Assembly: GCA_943788865.1 (NCBI GenBank)
Contig: CALSRX010000005.1
Coordinates: 124,001 to 188,000, forward strand
From: an uncultured Polaribacter sp.
GTDB lineage: Bacteria > Bacteroidota > Bacteroidia > Flavobacteriales > Flavobacteriaceae
Direction: 5' to 3'
DNA: 64,000 bases
Shown: in pieces, positions 26,098 to 36,167 of the stretch
Numbering within the stretch: position 1 is the stretch's first letter
Layout of the letters: the number at the start of each line of letters is the position of its first letter
The notes under the pieces: model-generated
What the model was told of the DNA's origin: nothing
Database searches by the model: none
Seen by the model: only the letters and a program-made list of their open reading frames with translations
Translations under genes and position numbers: made by a program

Positions 26098-28056
26098 GGT
26101 TTAAAGAATTTTAAAATCAATATTTCAAAGAGCAAAGATACAATAGCTAGCGCTAAAAACCATTTCCAAAGCCAAGTAACTTTATTTTTCTCTATATTTT
26201 TCTGTAAAACTGTAGCAATAGATTCAGAATAGTGTAGGTTTTTATTGCCTTTAATTTTGTCTTTAATGTTTAAAAAAGATAGCTCACTTTCGGATGGACT
26301 ATAATTGTAAGCAATTTTTTCGATAGCAGTATTGTTTTTAACAACAGTATATATCCCTTGTTTTGAGGGGTTTTCTTTAGTTTCTAAAGTGGTTTTTGTG
26401 GAGAATTGTTGTTGAAGCGGAATAAATGAACTGATTGTATTGTCTTTTATTGTTAAAACTTCATCTTTATTTAGTGCAGTTGCAATGTCAATAAAATTTA
26501 TTGCACCTATGGTGTAAAAAGGTTTTGGATATTTTGCACTTAGCTTACCAAAATTATAAAAAACAGGAACTACTAAAGGAGAACTTGTAAAGTTGCTGTT
26601 GCCATTGTCTAAAGGACTTGCGATCCAGAAAAGACTTCCGTTTTTTATTGATAATTGTTGAATAAACGGTTGTTTATTGTCAAAATCAAGAAGGCTAGAA
26701 GCTTCATTAAAACTAGATCTATAGTGGCTCTTTACAATTGGATATTGAAAATTTTGCACACTTTTAGAAAAAACATTCTTGAAAAACGGATTTTTAAAGT
26801 TGATGTTTGTGATTTTAAGTGAATCTCTTAGTTTGTTTGAAATACTACCTACGTTTATTTTATTGAAAAACGAATTGTATGTAGAAAGGGTTGAGTTTGT
26901 ATTTGGTATTACAACCAAACTCTTTCCTTCTTTTAAGTGAGTTTGCAAAAAAGTAATTAAGGAATTTGGAAATTCTTTTAGCTCATTTAAAATAATAAGT
27001 TCTTGTTTTTGCAACAAATTATAGTTGATATTTTGTAAAGAACTAGAAGTAAAATTAAACTCGTTTTCTGTGTAGATTTTTGATAAGAATTGGTAGTTTT
27101 CTCCAATGCTAAAAACATTAATTTTTTTGATAGAATTTACTGTAAAATAAAACGCATTATCAAAGCTAAAAACATCATCAAAATCTAATGTAATTTTACC
27201 ATTAATTTTTTCTTGATTTTGAATAGGGAATAAGATGTTTTTTTTTGCATTTTCTTTTATAGAAAAAGTTTGTTTAGATACGATAGAATTATCATTGTAA
27301 AGCGCAATAGAAATGTTGTTTTTTATAGCTCCTTGATTTTTTACTACCACATTTACTGTAAAATTATTGTTGCTTTGATTTTCTATAAATATGCTATCAA
27401 TAGAAAGGTTATTTTTTTGAGCTTGATTGAGTTTTATAAAGGAAATTGACGATTTTACATTTGTAAAATCAATATTTTTATTTTTATTAATAATTTGAAA
27501 ATCAGATATTAATATTGATTTGAGTAAAGCATTAGTTTTATTTGATTTAAAACTTTCAATTTTCAGTAAAACATCTTCTAAGCTTCTAAAAGAGGTGTTA
27601 AATTGCAATTCTAACAAGGTCTTCTTAAGCTTATTTAAATTGATGTTTTCAAAGAAATCGGAATTTGTTAGTAAACTATACGTTTCTTTTTCCGAACTGT
27701 TTTCTATAATTTCTTTAATAGTGTTTTGTAATAAATTTCCTTTTTTACCTTGAGAATTTAAGCTCAAAGAATTATCTAAATAGATAAAAGTATGTAGCTT
27801 TTCTTCTGCTTTTTTATCGCTAAAATAGGGTTGTGAAAAAGCAATAATAATGGCACAAAAAAGCGCAATTCTTGTGGCTAAAATAAGCCACTTTTTTAGG
27901 GTAGAACTTTTGCGAGTTTGTAGTACTATTTTTTGTAAAAAAGCGACGTTTGTAAAAGGAGTTTTTTTTAAACTTTTGCAACTGAAATAAATGCACTAAA
28001 ATAGGGATGATAATAAAACCTAAAAAGTATAAAATTTCGGGATGTTTAAATTGCAT
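26094..28056 (-). pseudogene. BatA-like membrane protein, frameshifted at A8 run
   Basis: Opens with MQFKHPEILYFLGFIIIPILV HLF-type first membrane helix, the mark of BatA-domain proteins of Bacteroidota. An A8 run near 27,975 should be A7: with it corrected the frame continues TPFTNVAFLQKIVLQ and a second helix ATRIALFCAIIIAFSQ, then a truncated von Willebrand-type region (YLDNSLSLNSQGKKG, keeping DxSxS) and a long periplasmic part to a C-terminal helix (WKWFLALAIVSLLFEILIL). About 654 codons. Function: inner-membrane protein linked by name to aerotolerance; real role unclear. It heads the unit with the dihydroorotase-like gene. Confidence 0.78.
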
Positions 28057-28107
28057 GAGCTGTAATTAGATTTCAAATATAAGGAAACTAAACATACTTT
28101 TTTTTAA

Positions 28108-28878
28108 TTAAAATTTTTCAAAAACACCCAATCCAAATAAAGCAAAATCGTATTTTGAAGGGTCATTTTTATCTAACATGCGTAATTGAGTGTCTAATTC
28201 GGTAACAGCTTTCCAATCATTCTGCTTTCTTTTTAACAAACCTAGTTTTCTAGCAACATTTCCTGAATGAACATCAATAGGACAAGATAGTTGTGCAGGT
28301 TGGTGCGTTTTCCAAATACCAAAATCTACACCACAAGTATCATCTCGTACCATCCAACGTAAATACATGTTTATCCTTTTTGCAGCCGAGCCTCTTAATG
28401 GGTCAGAAATATGTTTTTGTGTTCTATGTAGATGTGTAATTTCGAAAAAATGCGCTTTAAAATTTGATATTGCCGTTTTGTAATTGTCCGTTCCGTCTTT
28501 AATAGCAAGTGATTGCTCTAAACCATGATGTTTTTGATAGATATGCTGTAAAGATTTTACAAACTGTACCATATCCATTGCATTAAAGGTTCTATGTACA
28601 AAATTATGGAATCGTTTTAATTCTTTTTCTTGATGATTTACAATGAAATCGTGTGGAGAATTGTCTAACAAATCCATTAACGTATTTGCGTTGTTGATAA
28701 TCATTTTACGATTCCCCCAAGCAATAGTTGCAGTTAAAAACCCAGCAATTTCAATGTCTTCTTTTTTAGAAAACTGATGTGGAATTTGAATAGGGTCAGA
28801 TTCAATAAACTTAGGATTGTTATATAAAGTTACTTTCTCGTCTAAAAACTCTTTTAATTCTGATGTAGGAATAATCAT
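28108..28878 (-). CDS. TIGR02757 family protein
   Basis: 256-residue protein of the DUF2400/TIGR02757 family, found in Bacteroidota and some other bacteria. Typical segments are GFLTATIAWGNRKMIINNA, SAAKRINMYLRWMVRDD and CPIDVHSGNVARKLGL. The distribution of conserved Arg, Asp and Trp recalls helix-hairpin-helix DNA glycosylase folds, which I offer only as a possibility. Preceded closely (9 bp) by the LolD-like gene on the same strand, so probably transcribed together, though no functional link is obvious. Confidence 0.85.
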   Translation of the reverse strand: MIIPTSELKEFLDEKVTLYNNPKFIESDPIQIPHQFSKKEDIEIAGFLTATIAWGNRKMIINNANTLMDLLDNSPHDFIVNHQEKELKRFHNFVHRTFNAMDMVQFVKSLQHIYQKHHGLEQSLAIKDGTDNYKTAISNFKAHFFEITHLHRTQKHISDPLRGSAAKRINMYLRWMVRDDTCGVDFGIWKTHQPAQLSCPIDVHSGNVARKLGLLKRKQNDWKAVTELDTQLRMLDKNDPSKYDFALFGLGVFEKF

Positions 28879-28887
28879 TTTTGCTTA

Positions 28888-29547
28888 CTAAATAATAATC
28901 CCATCTTTCATTGTTAGGGTTCTGTCTGCCATAGCAGCCAGTTCTTCATTATGTGTAACCAACACAAAAGTTTGATTAAACTCTTCTCTTAATTTAAAAA
29001 ACAGTTCGTGTAAATTTTTGGCAGCAGTAGAATCTAGGTTTCCACTAGGCTCATCAGCTAAAATTACTGATGGATTATTAATTAAAGCTCTAGCAACAGC
29101 AACACGTTGTTGTTCTCCACCAGAAAGTTGATTTGGTTTGTGATGATAGCGATCTTCTAATCCTAAAAAATCTAATAGTTCTTTAGCTTTCTTTTCGGTT
29201 TCTTTCTTTTCTTTTTTTGCTATATATGCTGGAATACAAACATTTTCTAAGGCCGTAAACTCAGGTAATAATTGATGAAACTGAAAGATAAAACCAATGT
29301 GTTGATTTCTAAACTTAGATATTTGAGCATCCGAAATTTCTTTTAAGGAAACAGTATTCAAAATTAGCTCATAATCTATTTCTAATTGTGGTTTGTCTAA
29401 AGTTCCGATTATTTGCAGCAGTGTTGTTTTTCCTGCACCAGAAGGACCAACAATAGCAACCACTTCGCCTTTTTTAATGTGTAAGTCAACCCCTTTTAAA
29501 ACAGCAACGTTTCCGTAAGATTTATGTATGTTTTTTGCAATAATCAT
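28888..29547 (-). CDS. lolD: LolD-type ABC transporter ATP-binding protein
   Basis: ATPase subunit of the MacB/LolD subfamily; in LolCDE it powers release of lipoproteins from the inner membrane. Walker [13 protein letters not shown] (about 34), Q-loop [18 protein letters not shown], signature [15 protein letters not shown], Walker [13 protein letters not shown] and the H-loop LVTHNEEL are complete. 219 residues is normal. The permease partners (LolC/E) are not adjacent, which is common in flavobacteria. Assignment to lipoprotein transport is by subfamily resemblance. Confidence 0.85.
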   Translation of the reverse strand: MIIAKNIHKSYGNVAVLKGVDLHIKKGEVVAIVGPSGAGKTTLLQIIGTLDKPQLEIDYELILNTVSLKEISDAQISKFRNQHIGFIFQFHQLLPEFTALENVCIPAYIAKKEKKETEKKAKELLDFLGLEDRYHHKPNQLSGGEQQRVAVARALINNPSVILADEPSGNLDSTAAKNLHELFFKLREEFNQTFVLVTHNEELAAMADRTLTMKDGIII

Positions 29548-29597
29548 AATTATGTGTCAAGATAACGAAAGTATTAAAAATAAGTTATATAAAAACA

Positions 29598-29634
29598 AAA
29601 AGACCCTGAAGCTTTATGCAACAAGGTCTTTCTT
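29598..29634 (-). terminator. possible terminator
   Basis: AAAGACCCTG and CAAGGTCTTT pair with one mismatch around a long loop, with A/T runs on both sides. It lies downstream of the DUF5916 gene that ends at 29649 on the minus strand. Confidence 0.45.
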
Positions 29635-29648
29635 TAATTTAATAGAGT

Positions 29649-32075
29649 CTAAAATATGTTTTTAAGTCTGTTGTAATCTATATAATAAACCAATCGTAAT
29701 GAAAATACATTTCTATTGGGTTGTTGAAATAAGTTGTCTAAATTCTTAAAGAAGTTTAAACTTGAATTAGAATCTTGATTCATAATTGAATTACGATACA
29801 ATGCTATTAACTGGCTTCCAGGAGCAAACTGCCATACATAGTTTACATCTAAATTCCAGCTATTAAAGCTTATATTATGATTACTATTGTAATTGCTGCT
29901 CTCTAGCGTTCCACTTGTTGTGTTTAATTTCAAAAATGTATCTTTATAATGTACTTTAGTCCAATTGTGTCTAAAAGCTAATGATAGTGATGATTTTGTA
30001 CTGAAATTATATTTCCCTGAAATTGAATTCTCATAAGAAGCTCTATCTCTTTGACCAAATATAATATCGTTTCCATCTTTTGTAACATATCCTTGATCAT
30101 TATTTAATTTATCAAAGTTAAAGCTATATTTCATTGAAAACTGATTTGTAAAACGATACGAAGGAGTTAAATTAAAACCATATCCTCTTTTAGCATTGTC
30201 TTTAAAATAGGTGTATTGCATATAATATCTTGATGAAAGTTTTTTAGTGGTATTCGTTTCTCCCCAATGATTTAGATTTAATCTTAATGGTGTTTCAAAG
30301 AAAATTCCACTTGTATTCCCTTGTCTAGGTTCATTAAAATATTTTCCTTTAGTACTTATATTTATGCTTCCTCCTAAAGCGTGTCTACTTTTTGTGTTTG
30401 ACCAAAAAGCGAGATCAAAATACGAACCTGTATAAGTGTCAGATTCATGTAGAAAATTTACTTTATAATTTAGATTTATTCCGTAATTATTAAACACCCC
30501 TTTAGGTTTTAACAATCTATATCCAACAAAACCGTAAAAAGATTGATTGTTATTGTTAAATAATATCCCTAAATCATTTGGATTGTAATTTTTGTCTTCA
30601 AAGTTGTATCCAATTTCACCTCTCCATTTCCCAGATTGTTTACCAATACTTGTATCAAAAGCTTTTCCTGTATTGGAATTATTAATATCATCAGATATAG
30701 CTGTTATTTTTATTGATCCATCAATGTTGTAATTGCTTTTTTTGTCTTCGACATGCCAAAGTAAACCGGTTACATTTGCGTCTCTAAATTTACTATCTCG
30801 AGTAACATTTGTATTTATTAATGTTACAGAAGAATTTTGATTGAATTGTTTGTCTAAAACCAAAATATTATAGTTAGAAAAAGGGTTTGTAATTTCTTTT
30901 CTAATATTACCAGTACTATTGTTTTTAATAGTGGCTTCAGTTTTATCTGTAATGGCATTAAAAAAACCAATTCCTAAACCATTTTTAGTTCTTCCAGAAA
31001 TTTTGATTGCATTTAGCATGGTCACTTTTTCTGGGGAATTAATAATTTCTTCGTTTGCATTTAATTGTCCAGAAACATTAAATTGGTCTATTGGGCGACT
31101 CCCAATTCTTCTTGAATAAAATAATCTCCCTTTATTGAATAACTCTGTACCTTCGGTAAAAAATTGTCTTTGCTCTGCAAATTGTTGATCAAAAGGGCCT
31201 AGGTTCAATGTTACATCGTCAAAACCTACTTGGCTAAAATCGGGAATTAACGTTGCATCTAAGGTAAAATTTTCAGACAACCCATATTTTATATCCAATC
31301 CAATACTCCAGTCATTGGTAGTGGTTCCATTATAAGAATCTGTAATTGCAGAAGCGTAAGGATACAATCCTAATCGAGTAGGAGGTTTGATGTTTTTAAA
31401 GTTTTCAATCAGGCCGTCATGTTGCGTGCATCTACCAATAGCATTATCAATATGCGTCCATGTGTGTTGTTCGTTTAATCGCTCTAATCTTCTATGAAAA
31501 TTAAAACCCCAATGTTGTATCTCTGAATTTGCAAAGCGTAAAGCTGAATATGGAATTTTCATTTCTACAGCCCAGCCATTTTTATTTATTTTTGCAGCAC
31601 TCTCCCAAACAGCACTCCAGTTAAAATCTTCATTTCCGTTTGATACTTTTGAATCTGCTTGATTTCCTGTGCTTTGAACTAAAAATTCAAAAGGATTTTG
31701 ACCATCGTCGTTTGGATTGATGGTTACTAAAAAGAAATCTGCTTGACTAAAATTATCCCTTGTGGCAAATTGCATTGGTATTTTATCTGGACTTGGATCA
31801 TATAGCATAGCAGAGATGTAGATAGCTTCATTATCATAAATTACTTTAACTTCTGTTCTATATTCATTGGCTACTATTTTGCCGTTATCAGGTCTAAAGA
31901 CAATAAAGTCTTTTATCAATTCAGCATTTTTCCATGCGTCATCATTTAACACACCATTTATTTTTGGTGGAGTAGATATTCTTGTAGTAGATATTTTTTT
32001 TCGATCTAATTTTAATTGTGAGAATGTAAATTGAGAAACTAAAAGGAATAATAGTGTGATTGATCGTAATTGCAT
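29649..32075 (-). CDS. DUF5916 / CBM9-like outer-membrane protein, copy 1
   Basis: 808 residues: signal peptide (1-19, TFSQ), a CBM9-like sandwich (about 30-215: PPKINGVLNDDAWKNAE, WAVEMKIPYSALRF) and then the DUF5916 domain, a predicted beta-barrel starting FNLGPFDQQF-like LNLGPFDQQFAEQRQFFTEG and continuing with RRIGSRPIDQF to a C-terminal strand YYIDYNRLKNIF. The aromatic end is typical of outer-membrane insertion. It is the second of a tandem pair with the gene at 32263-34716; both have FFTEGTELFNKGRLFYSRR. Possible role in sugar or peptide uptake; ligand unknown. Confidence 0.85.
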   Translation of the reverse strand: MQLRSITLLFLLVSQFTFSQLKLDRKKISTTRISTPPKINGVLNDDAWKNAELIKDFIVFRPDNGKIVANEYRTEVKVIYDNEAIYISAMLYDPSPDKIPMQFATRDNFSQADFFLVTINPNDDGQNPFEFLVQSTGNQADSKVSNGNEDFNWSAVWESAAKINKNGWAVEMKIPYSALRFANSEIQHWGFNFHRRLERLNEQHTWTHIDNAIGRCTQHDGLIENFKNIKPPTRLGLYPYASAITDSYNGTTTNDWSIGLDIKYGLSENFTLDATLIPDFSQVGFDDVTLNLGPFDQQFAEQRQFFTEGTELFNKGRLFYSRRIGSRPIDQFNVSGQLNANEEIINSPEKVTMLNAIKISGRTKNGLGIGFFNAITDKTEATIKNNSTGNIRKEITNPFSNYNILVLDKQFNQNSSVTLINTNVTRDSKFRDANVTGLLWHVEDKKSNYNIDGSIKITAISDDINNSNTGKAFDTSIGKQSGKWRGEIGYNFEDKNYNPNDLGILFNNNNQSFYGFVGYRLLKPKGVFNNYGINLNYKVNFLHESDTYTGSYFDLAFWSNTKSRHALGGSINISTKGKYFNEPRQGNTSGIFFETPLRLNLNHWGETNTTKKLSSRYYMQYTYFKDNAKRGYGFNLTPSYRFTNQFSMKYSFNFDKLNNDQGYVTKDGNDIIFGQRDRASYENSISGKYNFSTKSSLSLAFRHNWTKVHYKDTFLKLNTTSGTLESSNYNSNHNISFNSWNLDVNYVWQFAPGSQLIALYRNSIMNQDSNSSLNFFKNLDNLFQQPNRNVFSLRLVYYIDYNRLKNIF

Positions 32076-32210
32076 TTTTAGTAGTTTTGATTGATTACTT
32101 TAGAGACTTCTTAAAAATTGCAGTGTCACAGTTTGGCGTGTTAATTAAATCTTAAAACCTAGTTGAGTTTCATGTTTTAGGTAGAGTTCTTAAGTGTTTA
32201 GAAATAAAAA

Positions 32211-32241
32211 AAAGCCTCAATCTTGCAAGATTGAGGCTTTT
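32211..32241 (-). terminator. intrinsic terminator of DUF5916 copy 2
   Basis: Perfect palindrome: AAGCCTCAATCTT and AAGATTGAGGCTT with a GC loop, A-run on the left (a T-run for the minus strand). It separates the two DUF5916 genes. Confidence 0.85.
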
Positions 32242-32262
32242 TTTTAAAAGAGTAAAATACAC

Positions 32263-34716
32263 TTAAAAAATATTTTTAATGTTATTGTAATCAATAAAAT
32301 ACACAAACTTTAAAGAGAAAGTATGTAATGCTGGTTGATTAAATAAATCATCAATATTGTTCATAAAACTCAAGGTAGATTGATCGTTAGAGTTAAATAT
32401 GGTATTTCTATAAAAAGCAGTTAACTGACTTCCTGGAGCAAATTCCCAAAGATAATTGAGGTCTAAATTCCAACTGTTATAATTTACATCGTGATTTCCT
32501 GTATATGCATGATTTGCTAGAGTGCCATCATTGTTTAAGCTGTAATACTGATTATCGTATTTTACAGTTTGCCAAAAATGTCTAAAAGATAAAGACAAAG
32601 AAGATTTTGTACTAAAGCTATATTTACTAGACAAGCTATTTTCGTAAGAATCTGAATCTCTTTTCCCAAAAATAATATCATTTGCTTCATCGTTAGCGTA
32701 CCCAATCGAATTTTTATTATTGTCGTACTTTAACTTATATACTAAAGACATTTTATCACTAAAACGATATCTTGGTTCAACTTCATATCCAAATCTTGTT
32801 TCATCAGTTCCAAATATTTTTCTAGTATTTGCTTTTAAATCAAAGGCAAACTTTTTTCTAAAATCTGTAGAAATAAATCCATCAAGGTTAACTTCTGAGC
32901 CTCTTTTTAAATAACGTTGCTCAGAGATAGCTCTTCTAGGCTCAAAGAAATCTTTTTGTTTACCAATTTTTCCGTTCACATTAAGTCCAAAAGAAAAACG
33001 TTTGTTTGTGCTTGCAAAAAAACCGACTCTGTAACTGTTACCAGTGTAAACTCCTGGTTTGTATAAAAAATTATTAAACAATCTAAAACTCAATCTAAAG
33101 CTATTGAAACGCCCAACGGGTTGCAAAATCCGATAGCTTCCCATTGCGTAAATAGTTTGTTGGTTATTTCTTCTTTGAAACCCTATGTCGTTATAATTGT
33201 ATTTGTCATCTTCCATATTATAACCAACTTCTCCTTGCCAATTCCCTGCAATTTTAGCAATGCTAGAATCAAAAGCATATCCAGTTTCTGTAGCGCCATT
33301 TTCTTTAATGTTACTTGATTTTAAGTAACCATCTACAAAATAGGTATTCGATTTATTAGTTAAATGATAGAGCAATCCAGTAACATTGGCATCTCTAAAT
33401 TCTCCTTCTCTTAAAACATTGGTGTTTATAAAAGTAACTGAAGAGTTTTGATTGAATTGTTGATCTAAGACCAATACATTATAATTGGCAAAAGGTTCAG
33501 TAATCTTGTTGTAATATTCTTCTACAGTAGTAGTTCCTTGAGTTATTGTTTTTTTAATGGTTGCACTTGTTTCATCTGTAATAGCATTGAAAAATCCAAT
33601 TCCCAAACCACCTTTTGTCCTTCCAGAAATTTTCAAGGCATTTAACATGTTTACCTTATCTGGATTTATAAAGACTTCTTCATTGGCGGCTAAATTATCG
33701 TCAGCAGCTCCATAACCAACAGGTCTATTCCCAATTCTTCTAGAATAAAACAACCTTCCTTTGTTAAATAACTCTGTTCCCTCTGTAAAAAAAGCTCTTT
33801 GTTCGTTAAAACGTTGTTCAAACGGACCTAGGTTTAAGGTTACATTATCAAAAGCAGTTTGTCCAAAATCAGGGACCAATGTTAAGTCAAGGGTAAAATT
33901 TTCTGTAATTCCATATTTTAAATCCAATCCAATGTTATTGTTGTATACGGTTTCTCCATCAAAATGAGAAACGGTTGTTGATGCATACGGGTAAAAACTT
34001 AAACGTGTAGGAGGATCAATGTCTCTAATTCCTTTTAGAATCCCATCATATTGTGTCCATTTTCCAACTGTGTTGTCTATGTGATTCCAAGAATATTGCG
34101 AATTTTGGTTGATTAATTTTCTTCCAAATTGAATTCCCCATGTTTGCACTTCCTCATTTGAAAAACGCAAAGCAGCGTAAGGAATTTTCATTTCTACAGA
34201 CCAGCCATTGTCTAAAATTTTAGTAGCACTTTTCCAAACAGCACTCCAATTCCGATCTTCTTTACCGTCAAAAACTTTGGCATCTACTTGTGTTCCTGAA
34301 GTTGTAACTTCAAATTGAGTTGCGTTTATTCCGTCGTTATTTGGATTTAAAACTAAGGTAAAATGATCCGCTTGTCCATAATTATCTCTGTTTGTAAATT
34401 CTCTTGCTATTTTTGAAGGCTCAGGATCGTACATCATTGCAGACACATAAATGGCTTCATCATCGTACAACACTTTCACTTCAGTTTTGTAATCTAGATT
34501 TTCTTTTTCGCCGTTATTAGGCTCCAACATTATGAAGTTTCTTGCAATTTCTAAGCCTTTCCAAGCATCATCAGTAAGTAAGCCATCAATTTTTGGTGCT
34601 TTATTGAGGCTGCGTTTAATAGTTAGTGTTTTTTTTGTTATATGGGTTTGAGAGAAAAGTAACGTAGTTGTAAAAAGTAAGAATAGAAACAGTAGTTTCG
34701 AGCTCTTTAATATCAT
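32263..34716 (-). CDS. DUF5916 / CBM9-like outer-membrane protein, copy 2
   Basis: 817 residues with the same architecture as its neighbour: signal peptide (about 1-22, LLFSQ), CBM9-like domain (KIDGLLTDDAWKGLEIARN, GWSVEMKIPYAALRFSNEE) and DUF5916 barrel ending YFIDYNNIKNIF. Sequence agreement with copy 1 is strong but not near-identical, so the duplication is old. Unlike copy 1 it has a long extra loop before the barrel core (ITQGTTTVEEYYNKITEP). A terminator between the copies indicates separate transcription. Confidence 0.85.
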   Translation of the reverse strand: MILKSSKLLFLFLLFTTTLLFSQTHITKKTLTIKRSLNKAPKIDGLLTDDAWKGLEIARNFIMLEPNNGEKENLDYKTEVKVLYDDEAIYVSAMMYDPEPSKIAREFTNRDNYGQADHFTLVLNPNNDGINATQFEVTTSGTQVDAKVFDGKEDRNWSAVWKSATKILDNGWSVEMKIPYAALRFSNEEVQTWGIQFGRKLINQNSQYSWNHIDNTVGKWTQYDGILKGIRDIDPPTRLSFYPYASTTVSHFDGETVYNNNIGLDLKYGITENFTLDLTLVPDFGQTAFDNVTLNLGPFEQRFNEQRAFFTEGTELFNKGRLFYSRRIGNRPVGYGAADDNLAANEEVFINPDKVNMLNALKISGRTKGGLGIGFFNAITDETSATIKKTITQGTTTVEEYYNKITEPFANYNVLVLDQQFNQNSSVTFINTNVLREGEFRDANVTGLLYHLTNKSNTYFVDGYLKSSNIKENGATETGYAFDSSIAKIAGNWQGEVGYNMEDDKYNYNDIGFQRRNNQQTIYAMGSYRILQPVGRFNSFRLSFRLFNNFLYKPGVYTGNSYRVGFFASTNKRFSFGLNVNGKIGKQKDFFEPRRAISEQRYLKRGSEVNLDGFISTDFRKKFAFDLKANTRKIFGTDETRFGYEVEPRYRFSDKMSLVYKLKYDNNKNSIGYANDEANDIIFGKRDSDSYENSLSSKYSFSTKSSLSLSFRHFWQTVKYDNQYYSLNNDGTLANHAYTGNHDVNYNSWNLDLNYLWEFAPGSQLTAFYRNTIFNSNDQSTLSFMNNIDDLFNQPALHTFSLKFVYFIDYNNIKNIF

Positions 34717-34873
34717 TTTGGGTAGTAATTAGTTTTCAAAAGCAAAAATATTTAGGTTTTATTCTAATTATCATAAAATCATGTTAATTTCTTAAGTCTT
34801 TTAAGATTTTTTTAATACCTTTTTTAAAAACGTTATTTTATAAAAATTGCTACGTTATTCTAATTTGAATTTG

Positions 34874-34881
34874 TACTTTTG
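34874..34881 (+). promoter_or_regulatory. -7 promoter box of sucC
   Basis: TACTTTTG, an exact TAnnTTTG match, 24 bp before the sucC start. The nearest upstream TTG (34847-34849) is 24 bp away, longer than the usual 19. Confidence 0.5.
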
Positions 34882-34905
34882 TGGCGTTAAAAAACATTCT
34901 TAAAA

Positions 34906-36105
34906 ATGAATTTACACGAATATCAAGGTAAAGCAATATTAAATAGTTTTGGCGTTAAAATTCAACGCGGAATTGTAGCAAAAAATCATAAAGAAGCTGT
35001 AGATGCAGCAAAACAATTAACGGTAGAAACGGGTACAAGTTGGTATGTTGTAAAAGCACAAGTACATGCTGGTGGACGTGGTAAAGGTGGTGGCGTTAAG
35101 TTGGCAAAAAACTTATCTGAAGTAGAAAGCATGTCTAACAATATTATAGGAATGATGTTGGTTACACCACAAACCTCTGCTGAAGGAAAAAAAGTAAACC
35201 AAGTGTTAATTTGTGAGGATGTTTATTATCCAGGAGAAACAGAAACAGAAGAGTATTATATGTCTGTTTTATTAAACAGAAATACAGGTAAAAATATGAT
35301 TATGTATTCTACTGAAGGTGGAATGGATATTGAAACTGTGGCAGAAGAAACTCCACATTTAATTTTTACTGAAGAGATAGATCCTTTATTAGGAATCATG
35401 CCTTTTCAAGCTCGTAAAATTGCCTTTAACCTAGGGTTATCTGGTGGGGCTTTTAAAGAAATGGTAAAGTTTGTAACAAGTTTATATACAGCCTACGTAA
35501 AATCAGATTCTTCTTTGTTTGAAATCAATCCGGTATTAAAAACATCTGACAATAAAATTTTAGCAGTAGACGCTAAAGTTACTTTAGATGATAATGCATT
35601 ATACAGACATAAAGATTATGCTTTGATGCGTGATTTACGTGAAGAAAACCCAATTGAAGTAGAAGCAAATGCAGCGGGTTTAAACTATGTTGATTTAGAT
35701 GGTAATGTTGGGTGTATGGTAAACGGAGCAGGTTTGGCAATGGGAACAATGGATTTGATTAAGCAAGCTGGTGGAGAGCCTGCAAACTTCTTAGATGTGG
35801 GTGGTACTGCAGATGCACAACGTGTTGAAACTGCATTCGGAATCATTTTAAAAGACAAAAACGTAAAAGCAATTTTAGTGAATATTTTTGGTGGAATTGT
35901 GCGTTGTGATAGAGTAGCGCAAGGAGTGGTAGATGCTTATAAAAATATGGGAGACAAAATTAATGTGCCTATTATTTGTAGACTACAAGGAACCAATGCT
36001 GTAGAAGCAAAAGAATTGATTGACAATAGCGGAATGAAAATCATTTCAGCAACTGAATTTCAAGAAGCGGCAGATAAAGTACAAGAAGTATTGGCACAAG
36101 CTTAA
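34906..36105 (+). CDS. sucC: succinate-CoA ligase (ADP-forming) beta subunit
   Basis: TCA-cycle enzyme making ATP from succinyl-CoA. ATP-grasp domain: MNLHEYQGKAILNSFGV, KAQVHAGGRGKGGGVKLA (nucleotide lysine), FEINPVL; C-terminal CoA-ligase domain LDVGGTADAQRVETAFGII and VNIFGGIVRCDRVAQGV. The 399 residues are full length. The alpha subunit (sucD) does not follow, since the next element is a terminator, so it must be elsewhere. The -7 box just upstream supports transcription from here. Confidence 0.97.
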   Translation: MNLHEYQGKAILNSFGVKIQRGIVAKNHKEAVDAAKQLTVETGTSWYVVKAQVHAGGRGKGGGVKLAKNLSEVESMSNNIIGMMLVTPQTSAEGKKVNQVLICEDVYYPGETETEEYYMSVLLNRNTGKNMIMYSTEGGMDIETVAEETPHLIFTEEIDPLLGIMPFQARKIAFNLGLSGGAFKEMVKFVTSLYTAYVKSDSSLFEINPVLKTSDNKILAVDAKVTLDDNALYRHKDYALMRDLREENPIEVEANAAGLNYVDLDGNVGCMVNGAGLAMGTMDLIKQAGGEPANFLDVGGTADAQRVETAFGIILKDKNVKAILVNIFGGIVRCDRVAQGVVDAYKNMGDKINVPIICRLQGTNAVEAKELIDNSGMKIISATEFQEAADKVQEVLAQA

Positions 36106-36130
36106 TTGCTTGAAAATATATTTAAGTGTT

Positions 36131-36165
36131 AAAAAACGCCTCACATTTGTGAGGCGTTTTTGTTT
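36131..36165. terminator. bidirectional intrinsic terminator
   Basis: ACGCCTCACA (36136-36145) pairs with TGTGAGGCGT (36148-36157), flanked by A-run and T-run, between sucC (+) and the sensor gene (-). Confidence 0.88.
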
Positions 36166-36167
36166 TG

